Positions 35,315-44,129 of a stretch of 64,000 nucleotides of DNA are shown here, piece after piece. The notes beneath the pieces were generated by a model. It was not told the origin of the DNA. It ran no database searches and was given only the letters and a program-made list of their open reading frames with translations. Numbering within the stretch: the first letter of the stretch is position 1; each line of letters opens with the position of its first letter. The position numbers and the translations under genes are program-made. This DNA is from Streptomyces asoensis (GTDB lineage: Bacteria; Actinomycetota; Actinomycetes; Streptomycetales; Streptomycetaceae): the NCBI RefSeq assembly GCF_016860545.1, contig NZ_BNEB01000002.1, positions 1,426,001 through 1,490,000 of the forward strand, read 5' to 3'.

Positions 35315-36390
35315 CGTGCGGTCCTCGCCCGGGCGCCCGCGGGGGATTCGGCGGGGGATTCGGCGGGACCCACCCCCAGCTCGCTCTGTGCCCGCGTGAC
35401 CATCTCCCGTGCGTGCCGCAGCCCGATGCGTTCCAGGATCCCCGCCAGCTCGGCCAGTTCGGCCGCCGTCTCCGCGCGGTCGCGGCCCAGGCGGGCCAGG
35501 GACTTCGTCAGACCGAGCCGCGAGAGCGCCTCGCCCCGGGGTTCCGCCATGGCGCGGAACTCGCCGAGCGCCTGCTCGTACAGGCGCCGCGCCTGCCCGT
35601 AACGCCCGGCGCGGTAGCAGACGTTGGCGCGCATCTTGTGGTTGTAGGCCAGCGCACCGGACAGGTTCATCGCACGGCAGGACTCCTCGGCCTCCGTCAG
35701 CAGGGCGAGGGCGCGTTCGGTGTCCCCGTCCCGCACGGAGACGATGTCGGCCAGGCCGCGCAGCGCCCAGGCGTGACCGCGCCGGTCCTCGGCCCGCGCG
35801 GCTATGTGGGCGGCCTCCTCGAACAGGGCGTACGCCGTGTCGTGGTCGCCCGAGTTGCGGTGCATCTGCGCGATGCCCTCCAGGGCCCACACCGTGTGCC
35901 GGGCCTCGCCGCGCCGGCGGGCCTCCGCGAGCAGCTGCTCGTGCAGCCTGCCCACGGCCTCGTAGTCGCCCTGGATGCGGCCCGTCTCCGCGAGACCGGC
36001 CAGCGAGTAGCCGCGCACGACGATGTCGCCGCCCCGTTCGCCCAGATCGGCCGCGAGCCGCAGGAGACGGAAGGCCAGGGGGAGGGCGCCGCGCTGCCGG
36101 GCCAGGGTGCCACCGCTCCACAGGGCCCAGGCCATCGCGGCGACGTCCCCGGCGTCGCGGGCCGCCCGGTAGCTCGCCTTCCAGGCCAGGTCGGCCTCCC
36201 GTACCTGGCCCAGCCGCCGGTGTGCCTCGGCGACCGCGAGCCCCGAGCGGGCCGCCTCGCCGTGCTCCCCCGCCTGCTCGGCCGCCCGCAACCGCTCGGT
36301 CCCGGCGGCCAGGACGTCGTCCAGCGAGGAGTTGACGGACAGGGTGGTGAGAGCGCCCTGGTACTCGGGGGCGAATGCCTTGCCGTACAT
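35311..36390 (-). CDS. Tetratricopeptide-repeat protein, first gene of polyprenyl-synthase operon
   Basis: 359 aa, almost entirely helical TPR repeats (GYSLAGLAETGRIQGDYEAVGRLHEQLL, WALEGIAQMHRNSGDHDTAYALFEEAA, YNHKMRANVCYRAGRYGQARRLYEQAL). No DNA-binding domain or ATPase is attached, so it resembles the isolated TPR half of regulators such as AfsR. Translationally coupled with the prenyl synthase through GTGA. ATG 36390 follows AAGGGAACCG. Likely a protein-protein interaction partner or activity modulator; no close functional precedent known to me. Confidence 0.9.
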   Translation of the reverse strand: MYGKAFAPEYQGALTTLSVNSSLDDVLAAGTERLRAAEQAGEHGEAARSGLAVAEAHRRLGQVREADLAWKASYRAARDAGDVAAMAWALWSGGTLARQRGALPLAFRLLRLAADLGERGGDIVVRGYSLAGLAETGRIQGDYEAVGRLHEQLLAEARRRGEARHTVWALEGIAQMHRNSGDHDTAYALFEEAAHIAARAEDRRGHAWALRGLADIVSVRDGDTERALALLTEAEESCRAMNLSGALAYNHKMRANVCYRAGRYGQARRLYEQALGEFRAMAEPRGEALSRLGLTKSLARLGRDRAETAAELAELAGILERIGLRHAREMVTRAQSELGVGPAESPAESPAGARARTAR

Positions 36391-36432
36391 CGGTTCCCTT
36401 CGGCAGACCACCGGTGTTCACATATGCACGCT

Positions 36433-36442
36433 GTGTATACAC
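36433..36442. promoter_or_regulatory. GTGTATACAC palindrome in TPR-operon promoter
   Basis: A 10-bp perfect palindrome containing TATACA, which is -10-like on the minus strand, lies 43 bp upstream of the TPR start. It may be an operator overlapping the promoter. Confidence is limited by its short length. Confidence 0.4.
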
Positions 36443-36731
36443 GGTGGGTATAGTGCGTGTACTGCCGATCAAGACGCGAGCACGGGAACCCGGGTTGCCT
36501 ATGAGGCACAGATCACCCCGACGCACTCGCCGCGGAGCCCGCGCGGTCAATTTCCTTGCGGTCGTGAGTACTTGGCCCGGCCCGGGCCGGCAGTCCGGCA
36601 CCACGCCGGCCTGTCCACTGTCGGTCGCCGGCGGTTGCTCGGCTCCTGCCCCGCGGAGTCCCCCGGACGTCGGTCTGCCCCGCCGCACCCATGCCCCCGA
36701 GCCGTTGCCCGTACGACCGACCGACCGAACC

Positions 36732-36769
36732 GACCGCCCGGCCCGCGCCCGACCGCCCGGCCCGCGCCC
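36732..36769. repeat. 19-bp tandem repeat, two exact copies
   Basis: The unit GACCGCCCGGCCCGCGCCC occurs at 36732-36750 and 36751-36769, followed by a degenerate third copy. Non-coding low-complexity DNA. Confidence 0.8.
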
Positions 36770-37010
36770 GGCCGCCCGGAACGCGGCGCTGTCGCCCGCG
36801 ACGCCGGACAGCTCGGTGCCGCAGACACCGCCGGGTGGCCGCGGCAGCCCACGCAAGCTGTAGCGGCACGCCTGCACGGCAGCGGGCCGTACGTCCGCAG
36901 ACGGCAGACGGCGGACGCCGGGACGCGGCCACGCGCGCAATTCCATGCGGGCAGCACGCCCGCCCAGCAGCCCGCCCGCCACGCGGTGCGGCCGCGTGGT
37001 GGCCCGGGGG

Positions 37011-40001
37011 TCAGACGGGGGTGTCGGGGTCGGGGGGCAGGAGGTGGTTGCGGTGGGCCATGGCCGCCGCCTCCGTGCGGCTGGCCGCGCCGAGTTTGGC
37101 GAGGATGTTGGAGACGTGGACGCTCGCCGTCTTGCCGCTGATGAACAGCTCCTCGCCGATCTGGCGGTTGCTGCGGCCGAGCGCGAGCAGGCGCAGCACG
37201 TCCTGCTCCCGGGCCGTCAGGGCGGCCGCACCTGCCCGGCCGGCGGGCGCCGGGTCCGCGAGGCGGCCGCGTCGGATCAGCGCGTCCGTCCGCTCCAGCA
37301 GGGGCCCCGCTCCCAGCCGCACGGCGGTCTCACGGGCGGCGCGGGCCTGCGCCGCCGCGTCCTCGCGCCGGCCGGCCGCCAGCAGGGCGTGCGCGTACCG
37401 CAGCCGGCAGCGGGCCAGTTCGTACGGGTCGCCGTAGCCGAACGCCGTCACCGTCCTCTCCCAGGCCGCCGGATCCGGCCCGACGGTGGCCCACTTCCCC
37501 TCGGCCTCCGCGCGAGCCAGCCAGGCGTGTCCCTCCGGCCCCTGGGGCACCCCGGCCGCGCCCCGCAGGGTGGCCGCCCGGGCCGGTTCCAGCAGCTCCG
37601 TCGCCACCGCCGACCAGCGGCCGGCCGTCGCCTCGTCACCGGCACGCCGCGCCCCCTCGGCCGCGTCGGCGACCGCCGCCAGGGCGAGCGCGGTGAGGCG
37701 GACCGTGGCGTCCGGGAGCGTCCCCGCGTCGTCCGTCAGCGCCTCCACCGAGGAGCGCAGCCGCGCGACCGCCGCCTCGGCGTCGCCGCTCCACACCGCC
37801 GCGTCGGTCAGCGTGATGCCCGCGACGAGCGTCGCCATCCAGTCGAAGCGGCCCTCCAGCAGCGCCCGCGCCCGCTCGACGACCCGCGTCTCGCCGCGGG
37901 CGAGGCCCACGTACAGGGCCGGGCCCACCGCGTAGCCGCCCGACGCAGGCTGTACCGGCAGGTCGGCCGCGGCCGACCTCAGACACTCGTCCCAGCGGCC
38001 CAGCGTGTAGAGCACCAGCAGTTGCAGGTACCGCATCTCCGTCGGGTACGGCGAGGACAGCAGCCCCGCCCGGCGGGCGCGGTCCAGCCCCTCGGCCAGC
38101 CAGGGCAGGCACTCCTCCAGCTCCCCGGCCTCGTAGGCGCCCATGGCCAGGGAGAACAGGGCCCGCATCTCCACGGGCGCGTTGCCCCCGCGCCGGGCCA
38201 GCTCACGCGCCTCCTTCAGACGCGCCCTGCCCTCCTCGGAACCGCGGCCGCCGCCCTCGACGTTGGCCAGGGAGATCAGCAGGTCGGCGCGCGCGTCCGT
38301 CAGGTCGAGCCGCTCGGCGGCGCGCAGCGCCCGCCGCGCCACGCGCAGGGCCGTCGCGAAGTCACCGACCTGACGGGCCGCCAGGACGTGGGTGGCGGCG
38401 GCCCACACCCAGGTCGGGGACGGCGGCTCGGCGGGGATCATCGCCAGCGCCTCGCTGCTGTACGCGAACGCGGCGGTCAGACTGTCGACGCCCATGAGGT
38501 TGCCGGCGAGCGTGTACCGCACCCGCGCGGCGAGTTCGGGGTCGGTGTCCTGGCCGACACCCGCGAGCGCGGCCCGGGTCAGGGAGACCGCGCGGTGCGC
38601 CTCCCCGGCGTGCGCGGCGGCGGCGGAGGCGCGCAGCATGAGAGTGACCCGGTCGGGGCTCCCGTCCCGCGCGAGGGCCGTCGCGGGCACGGACTCCCAC
38701 AGGTCGAGCACGGCTTCCAGGTGACGCAGTTCCTCGGCGGGCGCGCCGACGCGCTGCGCGTGGTCGGCGGCCTCCAGCGAGGCGGCGAGGGCCTCGCCCA
38801 GGTCGTGACTGGCGCGGTAGTGGTGGGCGCGTTCGGCCGCGGTCTCCCCGCGCCGGCCCCGGGCGGCCAGCAGCGCGGCGAACGCGCCGTGCAGGCGGGA
38901 GCGTTCACCCGGCAGCAGATCGGCGTACACCGCCTCGCGCGCCAGGGCGTGCCGGAAGGCGTACCCGCCGTCGGCGCCCGCCACGAGCAGTTGGCGGCCC
39001 ACTGCCTCCCGCAGCGCGGCCTCCAGTTCGTCCTCCGGCAGTCCGACCGCGTCCCGCAGGAGGTCGTGGTCCACGCGCCGGCCGGCGACGGCGGCGGTCC
39101 GCAGCACCTGCTGGGCGGTCTCGGGGAGTTGCTCGACACGGATGAGGAGGAGGTCGGCGAGTCCGCTCGGCACGCCCCCGGTCTCGGAGCCGGTGGCCGC
39201 CAGGAGTTCCTCCGCGTAGAAGGCGTTGCCCTCCGCGCGTTCCACGATCCGGTGCACCGTGGCGTCCGGCAGCGGGCGGTCCTCCAGGGCGCGCAGCAGC
39301 CGGGTCACCTCGGCGTCGGCCAGCGGACGCAGCTCCAGCCGGTCCACGGCCGGCAACCGCACCAGTTCCGCCAGCAGCGGCCGCAGGGGATGACGGCGGT
39401 GCAGGTCGTCGGCCCGGTACGAGGCGAGCACGGCCGGCCGGTGTCCCGGGCCGTCGCCCGCGGGCCGTTGCAGGAAGCCCCGGCTGAGCAGGAAGCGCAG
39501 CAGGTCGCGGGAGGACTGGTCGGCCCAGTGGAGGTCTTCCAGGACCAGGAGCAGCGGGGTGACGTCCGACAGGTCGGCGAGCAGGGCCGCCATGCCCTCG
39601 AACAGGCGCAGCCGCCCTTCCCCGCCGGAGGGCGTGCCCGCGGCTCCGGGCGCCGGTACGGCGTCCGTGCCCGCGCCGAGCAGCCGGCCGACCAGCGGGT
39701 GCGCGTCCAGGACGGCGGTGAACCGCTCGTCGGCGGCGAGCCGGCCCAGGATCTCGGTGAACGGCAGATACGGCAGGCCGACGTCGCCCAGGTCGACGCA
39801 GTGCCCGGTGAGCACGGTCGTGCCGGACCGGGCGGCCCGCGCGGCGATCTCGTCCAGGACCCGGGTCTTGCCCACACCGGCGTCCCCGGCGATCAGGACC
39901 GCGCGCGCCTCACCGCCCCGGGCGCGCTCCAGTACGCCGGAGAGCCGGGCGAGCTCCTCTTCCCGGCCGATGAACGGGGTGGCGAACACGGTCTGCGACA
40001 C
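37011..40001 (-). CDS. LAL-type LuxR-family regulator with AAA ATPase domain
   Basis: 996 aa, the size expected for large ATP-binding LuxR (LAL) regulators such as PikD. Walker A GDAGVGKT (39-46) and Walker B LLLVLEDLHWAD (150-161) lie in an N-terminal ATPase/NOD region; the middle 600 residues are TPR-like helical repeats; the C-terminal LuxR helix-turn-helix (about 925-985: LTAREQDVLRLLALGRSNRQIGEELFISGKTASVHVSNILAKLG) binds DNA. LALs are often pathway activators in antibiotic or degradation clusters; none of the neighbours is an obvious target. Start ATG 40001. Confidence 0.95.
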   Translation of the reverse strand: MSQTVFATPFIGREEELARLSGVLERARGGEARAVLIAGDAGVGKTRVLDEIAARAARSGTTVLTGHCVDLGDVGLPYLPFTEILGRLAADERFTAVLDAHPLVGRLLGAGTDAVPAPGAAGTPSGGEGRLRLFEGMAALLADLSDVTPLLLVLEDLHWADQSSRDLLRFLLSRGFLQRPAGDGPGHRPAVLASYRADDLHRRHPLRPLLAELVRLPAVDRLELRPLADAEVTRLLRALEDRPLPDATVHRIVERAEGNAFYAEELLAATGSETGGVPSGLADLLLIRVEQLPETAQQVLRTAAVAGRRVDHDLLRDAVGLPEDELEAALREAVGRQLLVAGADGGYAFRHALAREAVYADLLPGERSRLHGAFAALLAARGRRGETAAERAHHYRASHDLGEALAASLEAADHAQRVGAPAEELRHLEAVLDLWESVPATALARDGSPDRVTLMLRASAAAAHAGEAHRAVSLTRAALAGVGQDTDPELAARVRYTLAGNLMGVDSLTAAFAYSSEALAMIPAEPPSPTWVWAAATHVLAARQVGDFATALRVARRALRAAERLDLTDARADLLISLANVEGGGRGSEEGRARLKEARELARRGGNAPVEMRALFSLAMGAYEAGELEECLPWLAEGLDRARRAGLLSSPYPTEMRYLQLLVLYTLGRWDECLRSAAADLPVQPASGGYAVGPALYVGLARGETRVVERARALLEGRFDWMATLVAGITLTDAAVWSGDAEAAVARLRSSVEALTDDAGTLPDATVRLTALALAAVADAAEGARRAGDEATAGRWSAVATELLEPARAATLRGAAGVPQGPEGHAWLARAEAEGKWATVGPDPAAWERTVTAFGYGDPYELARCRLRYAHALLAAGRREDAAAQARAARETAVRLGAGPLLERTDALIRRGRLADPAPAGRAGAAALTAREQDVLRLLALGRSNRQIGEELFISGKTASVHVSNILAKLGAASRTEAAAMAHRNHLLPPDPDTPV

Positions 40002-40068
40002 GCCCCCATCCTGGCACGCGCCGGTGACGGTCCGGCCCGCGACCAGGAAGGGAACCCCGGGCGCCGGC

Positions 40069-40422
40069 TCAGCGGTGCAGCGACCGCGCCCAGTCGTCCG
40101 GAACCCGTCCGGCCGGCCCCGGGACGGGCTGGTCGCCGGGGTGGTGGGCCGGCGGGGCCAGTTCGGGTCCGGACTCGTACAACTCGTCGCCGGAGTAGTC
40201 CCAGAACCACTCCTCGCCCGGTTCGAAACTGCGCACCAGGGGGTGGCCGGTGGCCTTGTAGTGGGCGGTGGCGTGCTGGGAGGGGGAGGAGTCGCAGCAG
40301 CCGATGTGGCCGCAGCTCGCGCAGCGCCGCAGGTGGAACCACCAGCCGCCCGCCGCGTCGCAGTCGACGCACCCGTCGCCGCTGGGCGGGACGCTCGGGT
40401 CGATGGCGTCTGTGTCGGTCAT
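40069..40422 (-). CDS. UBP-type zinc-finger protein
   Basis: 117 aa. Cys/His pattern CVDCDAAGGWWFHLRRCASCGHIGCCDSSPSQHATAHYKATGHPLV is that of the ZnF-UBP fold, first described as a binder of the ubiquitin C-terminus; in bacteria the ligand is unknown. The rest, EEWFWDYSGDELYESG, is Trp- and acid-rich. Last gene of a three-gene operon with 4-bp overlaps: it begins at 40422 inside the end of the sensor-kinase gene. Such ZnF-UBP genes are found next to thioredoxin-reductase-like receiver fusions in actinobacteria. Confidence 0.92.
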   Translation of the reverse strand: MTDTDAIDPSVPPSGDGCVDCDAAGGWWFHLRRCASCGHIGCCDSSPSQHATAHYKATGHPLVRSFEPGEEWFWDYSGDELYESGPELAPPAHHPGDQPVPGPAGRVPDDWARSLHR

Positions 40423-41894
40423 ACGGGCTCCTCGGCGGTGTCGGGTTCCTGGACGCTGTCGGGTCCGGGGGCGGTGAGCGGCAGCAGCACCTGGAAGCGG
40501 GTGTCGCCCGGCGCCGACTCGACCTGGAGGCTTCCGTGGTGCTTGTTCACCACGATGCGCCAGGAGATGTCCAGACCGAGCCCGGTGCCCTCGCCGACCG
40601 GCTTGGTCGTGAAGAACGGGTCGAAGATGCGGCCGCGGACGTCCGCCGGGATCCCGGGGCCCGTGTCACGGAACTCCACCAGCAGCAGATCGCCCTCGCG
40701 GGCCGTCCGCACGGTCAACGTTCCCTCCCCGCCGGTGCTGTTCACGGCGAAGACGGCGTTGTCGACGAGGTTCGTCCACACCTGGTTGAGCTCGGCCGGG
40801 TAGGCCGGTATCTGCGGGAGCGTGCGGTCGTAGTCCTTGACGACCTCGATGCGCTGCCCGATCTTGCCCGACAGCATCAGCAGGGTGCTGTCGAGGAGTT
40901 CGTGCACGTCGACGACCCGGTAGGGGGCGCGGTCGAGCTGCGAGTACTGCTTGGCGGCGTCGACCAGATGGGAGATGCGGTTGGTGGAGTCGTCGATCTC
41001 GTCCATCAGCAGCTCGGTCTCGACCGTGTAGTTGAGCCACCCCATCGCGCTCGGCAGGACGTCCTCGTCGACGGCGTCCGCGATCTGCTCCAGCCAGTCC
41101 ACGTCGAGACCGGCCTGCACGAAGGTCGGCGCGATGCGCCAGCCTTCCTGGACGTCGTGGTCGTCGAGCCAGTCGGTGAGCGCGTCCTCCCGGTCGGAGG
41201 CTTCCAGCGGGCTCAACGCCGGTGCCTTGGCGACCAGTTCGGCCGTCCGCTCCTGGATCTCGATCAGCCGGGTCAGCGCCTCGGGGTCGTACGCGCCGGA
41301 GGCGATGACGGCGAGCTTGTGCCGCATCTTCGCCACCCGTTCCCGCAGCGTCGCGGTGGCGCGCACGGCCGCGGCGGCCGGGTTGTTGAGCTCGTGGGTC
41401 AGGCCCGCCGACAACGAGCCCAGCGCCAGCAGCCGTTCGCGCTGCCCGACCGCCCGCTGGGTGTTCTTGGAGCCGAAGAAGAGCCCCTCCAGCAGATGGG
41501 CGGCCATCGGGAACCACTCCCGCATGATGTCCGAGAACGACTGCGCGGGCAGCACGAAGAACCGCGTCGGCTCGGTCACCCGCATCGAGTTGTTGTAGAC
41601 CTGCGGCACCTGGTCGCCCAGGTAGGCCTGCATGGCCCCCGCGTACACCCCGCGCTGGGAGGTGCGGCTCACCTCGACGTCGTCCCCGCCGACCCGGCGG
41701 GAGAGCACCACCGTGCCCTCGAGCATCACGTAGAAGCAGGTCGCCGGATCGCCCTCGGTGTACACCGGACCGGGCTGGAACCTCTCCACCCGCCCCTCGC
41801 TGCACAGCCGTCCCAGCTGCTCGGGGGAGAGCTTCTCGAACAGGAACAGGGAGCTGATCTCACCCGGGCTGCACGGCATCGGCGTCCCGCTCAT
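40419..41894 (-). CDS. Histidine kinase with N-terminal cyclic-nucleotide-binding domain
   Basis: 491 aa, soluble. A Crp-like domain (about 15-130: LFLFEKLSPEQLGRLCSEGRVERFQPGPVYTEGDPATCFYVMLEGTVVL) precedes a histidine kinase: phospho-acceptor H167 in SLSAGLTHELNNPAAAAVR, N box NLVDNAVFAVNST, G1 DTGPGIP and G2 GTGLGLDIS. There are no transmembrane segments, so the stimulus is intracellular, perhaps a cyclic nucleotide. The 4-bp overlap with the upstream receiver-reductase gene makes it the natural phosphate donor for that receiver. Confidence 0.95.
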   Translation of the reverse strand: MSGTPMPCSPGEISSLFLFEKLSPEQLGRLCSEGRVERFQPGPVYTEGDPATCFYVMLEGTVVLSRRVGGDDVEVSRTSQRGVYAGAMQAYLGDQVPQVYNNSMRVTEPTRFFVLPAQSFSDIMREWFPMAAHLLEGLFFGSKNTQRAVGQRERLLALGSLSAGLTHELNNPAAAAVRATATLRERVAKMRHKLAVIASGAYDPEALTRLIEIQERTAELVAKAPALSPLEASDREDALTDWLDDHDVQEGWRIAPTFVQAGLDVDWLEQIADAVDEDVLPSAMGWLNYTVETELLMDEIDDSTNRISHLVDAAKQYSQLDRAPYRVVDVHELLDSTLLMLSGKIGQRIEVVKDYDRTLPQIPAYPAELNQVWTNLVDNAVFAVNSTGGEGTLTVRTAREGDLLLVEFRDTGPGIPADVRGRIFDPFFTTKPVGEGTGLGLDISWRIVVNKHHGSLQVESAPGDTRFQVLLPLTAPGPDSVQEPDTAEEPV

Positions 41895-43567
41895 GACTGC
41901 TCCAGATAACGGTGGACGAGCATCACGGCCATGGCTCCCTCTCCTACCGCGGACGCGACGCGCTTCGCGGACTCCGCGCGCGCGTCACCCGCCACGAACA
42001 CGCCGGGAATGCTGGTCTCCAGGTGGTACGGCGGCCGGTCCAGCGCCCAGTCCGCCGGTGGCCGCCCGTCCGGTGTGAGGTCGGGCCCGGCGAGGATGAA
42101 ACCGCGTTCGTCGCGCAGCACCGTGCCGTCCAGCCAGTCGGTCAGCGGGGCGGCGCCGATGAACACGAACAGCCACTGCGCGTCGACCAGTTCGGTCTGC
42201 CCGGTGGTCACGTCCCGCAGCGTCAGCTGTTCCAGGTGGCCGTCCCCGTGCGCCGACTCCACCACCGTGCGGGCGCGCACGGAGATGTTGGACGACTCCT
42301 CGATCTGCTGGATCAGGTAGTGCGACATCGACGCGGCCAGCGACTCGCCGCGCACCAGCAGGGTGACGGACTTCGCGCCGCGCGCCAGGTACATGGCCGC
42401 TTGGCCGGCCGAGTTGGCGCCGCCGACGATGTACACGTCGTGGCCCTGGCAGGAGGCCGCCTCGGTGAGCGCCGACCCGTAGAACACCCCGCAGCCGGTC
42501 AGGTCGTCGCAGCCCGGCGCCGCCAGCTGCCGGTACGACACGCCCGTCGCCAGGATCACGCTGTGCGCGGCCACCGCCGAGCCGTCCGAGAACCGCACGA
42601 CCCGCGCGGACCCGTTCACCTCGAGCCCGGTCACCTCGCGCGCGGTGAGGATCTCGGCGCCGAACTTGGTGGCCTGGCGCCGCGCCCGGTCGGTGAGCTG
42701 GCCGCCGGAGACCCCGTCGGGGAATCCCAGGTAGTTCTCGATGCGGGAGCTCTGCCCGGCCTGTCCGCCGGTCGCCGAACGCTCCACGAGCACCGTGCGC
42801 AGCCCCTCGGAGGCGCCGTAGACCGCGGCGCCGAGCCCGGCCGGGCCGCCGCCGATCACGACCAGGTCGTAGAAGTCCGCGGTGGGCGTCGTCGCCAGGC
42901 CCACCTGGGCGGCCAGCTCGGGCGCGTCCGGCTCGATCAGGGGGGTGCCCTCCGCGGTGACCACCAGCGGCAGCCGCTGTCCGTCGGCCCCGGCGGCGGC
43001 CAGCAGCCGCTGCCCCTCGGGCTCGTCGGCGGAGTACCACCGGTAGGGCACCTGGTTGCGGGCCAGGAACTCCCGCACCTCCGAGGACCGTGCCGACCAG
43101 CGGTGCCCGACCACCTTGGTGGCGGGCACCGGCCGGTAGTCGCTGGAGCGCCAGGCGTCCAGCAGGTCGTCGAGGACCGGGTAGAGCTTCTCCTCGGGCG
43201 GGTCCCACGGCTTCAGCAGGTAGTGGTCGAGGTCGACGACGTTGATCGCGTCGATCGCCGCGCTCGTGTCGGCGTACGCGGTCAGCAGCACCCGCCGGGC
43301 GCCCGGGTACACGTCCAGCGCCTGTTCGAGGAACTCGATGCCGTTCATCTGCGGCATCCGGTAGTCGGCGAGGATCACGGCCACCAGGTCGCCGCGGAGT
43401 TTCAGCTCGCGCAGCGCGTCCAGGGCGGACTCCCCGGACTCGGCGCGCACGATCCGGTACGCGGCGCCGTAACGGCGCCGCAGGTCACGGGCGACGGCCC
43501 GGGATACCCCCGGGTCGTCGTCCACGGTCAGGATGACGGTCCGCGCCGAATCGGCGGCCTGTGCCAT
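41891..43567 (-). CDS. Receiver/glutaredoxin-like/thioredoxin-reductase-like fusion
   Basis: 558 aa in three parts. Residues 10-135 are a response-regulator receiver (acidic D16-D18, phospho-acceptor D68 in ADYRMPQMNG, T96, K119). Residues about 150-225 resemble a glutaredoxin or thioredoxin fold without CxxC (VVGHRWSARSSEVREFLARNQVPYRW). Residues 232-558 are a thioredoxin-reductase-type flavoprotein with FAD motif GGGPAG (239-244), NADPH motif GGANSAGQAA (382-391) and GDAR near the end. The redox-active CxxC of true TrxR is missing: the segment reads FYGSALTEAASCQG with only C373. It is probably a phosphorylation-controlled FAD/NAD(P)H oxidoreductase. First gene of the operon. Confidence 0.95.
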   Translation of the reverse strand: MAQAADSARTVILTVDDDPGVSRAVARDLRRRYGAAYRIVRAESGESALDALRELKLRGDLVAVILADYRMPQMNGIEFLEQALDVYPGARRVLLTAYADTSAAIDAINVVDLDHYLLKPWDPPEEKLYPVLDDLLDAWRSSDYRPVPATKVVGHRWSARSSEVREFLARNQVPYRWYSADEPEGQRLLAAAGADGQRLPLVVTAEGTPLIEPDAPELAAQVGLATTPTADFYDLVVIGGGPAGLGAAVYGASEGLRTVLVERSATGGQAGQSSRIENYLGFPDGVSGGQLTDRARRQATKFGAEILTAREVTGLEVNGSARVVRFSDGSAVAAHSVILATGVSYRQLAAPGCDDLTGCGVFYGSALTEAASCQGHDVYIVGGANSAGQAAMYLARGAKSVTLLVRGESLAASMSHYLIQQIEESSNISVRARTVVESAHGDGHLEQLTLRDVTTGQTELVDAQWLFVFIGAAPLTDWLDGTVLRDERGFILAGPDLTPDGRPPADWALDRPPYHLETSIPGVFVAGDARAESAKRVASAVGEGAMAVMLVHRYLEQS

Positions 43568-43710
43568 ACGTCTCCCACCCCGAGAGGCTCGTCACTCACG
43601 GCGGCACGGCGAAGTCCGCGCCGGCCCAGCCCATCGTATGTTCGATCGCGCCGCGGTGCCCGGGAAGGGGGCGGATCATGCGCTCCCGGAACAGAGCGGG
43701 GCGCGGGGCG

Positions 43711-44067
43711 TCAATCCGGCCGCCGCGCGCCCAGCACGCAGAACTCGTTGCCCTCGGGGTCGGCCAGCACCACCCAGGGCTGCTCGCCCTGTCCGACGTC
43801 GGCGCGGCGGGCGCCCAGGGACAGCAGACGGGCCACCTCAGCGTCCCGGTCGTCGGGGCGGAAGTCGAGGTGCAGCCGGTTCTTGACCGTCTTCGCCTCC
43901 GGCACCGGCACGAACAGCAGACCGGGCAGCCGGTCGCGCCGCGGCCGGATCTCGTACTCCTCGGGGGAGTCACCGACCACCACCCACCCCAGCGCCGCCG
44001 CCCACCAGCGCCCGAGCGCCACCGGGTCGGCCGAGTCGACGATCACTTGCTCCCACTCCAAGGCCAT
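43711..44067 (-). CDS. VOC-family protein
   Basis: 118 aa, single-domain VOC protein: EQVIVDSADPVALGRWWAAALGW at the start, NRLHLDFRPDDRDAEVARLLSLGARR in the middle, and VVLADPEGNEFCVL at the end, the DPEGN turn being typical of the family. Sequence alone does not show a substrate. Monocistronic, divergent from the universal stress gene. Confidence 0.9.
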   Translation of the reverse strand: MALEWEQVIVDSADPVALGRWWAAALGWVVVGDSPEEYEIRPRRDRLPGLLFVPVPEAKTVKNRLHLDFRPDDRDAEVARLLSLGARRADVGQGEQPWVVLADPEGNEFCVLGARRPD

Positions 44068-44129
44068 GACCGAAGGGTAGTGAAGACTGTGCCCCGACGG
44101 ATGTGATCACGACATGAGGAGGCGGCGGG

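Larger units (their letters stand above)
36391..37010. other. 620-bp region without a supported gene
   Basis: Upstream of the TPR gene. It contains a GTGTATACAC palindrome (36433-36442), TATACA and TATAGT hexamers in an AT-richer pocket (36416-36460) that probably holds the leftward promoter, and an exact 19-bp tandem repeat (36732-36769). Open frames in both directions have no homology-like features and no good RBS. The stretch from about 36540 is low-complexity GC-rich DNA. Confidence 0.6.

Noticed and set aside
36375..36863. 162-aa open frame upstream of the TPR gene
   Set aside because: No RBS, no domain, Pro/Arg-rich composition and overlap with the promoter pocket; codon usage is typical of random GC-rich sequence.
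36945..41909. Open frame of 1654 aa on the plus strand
   Set aside because: It is antisense to the LAL, zinc-finger and sensor-kinase genes, which have clear domains and motifs. The long frame is due to GC-rich third positions.
41891..43567. True thioredoxin reductase
   Set aside because: The CxxC active site is missing and a receiver domain is fused, so a standard TrxB call would be misleading.
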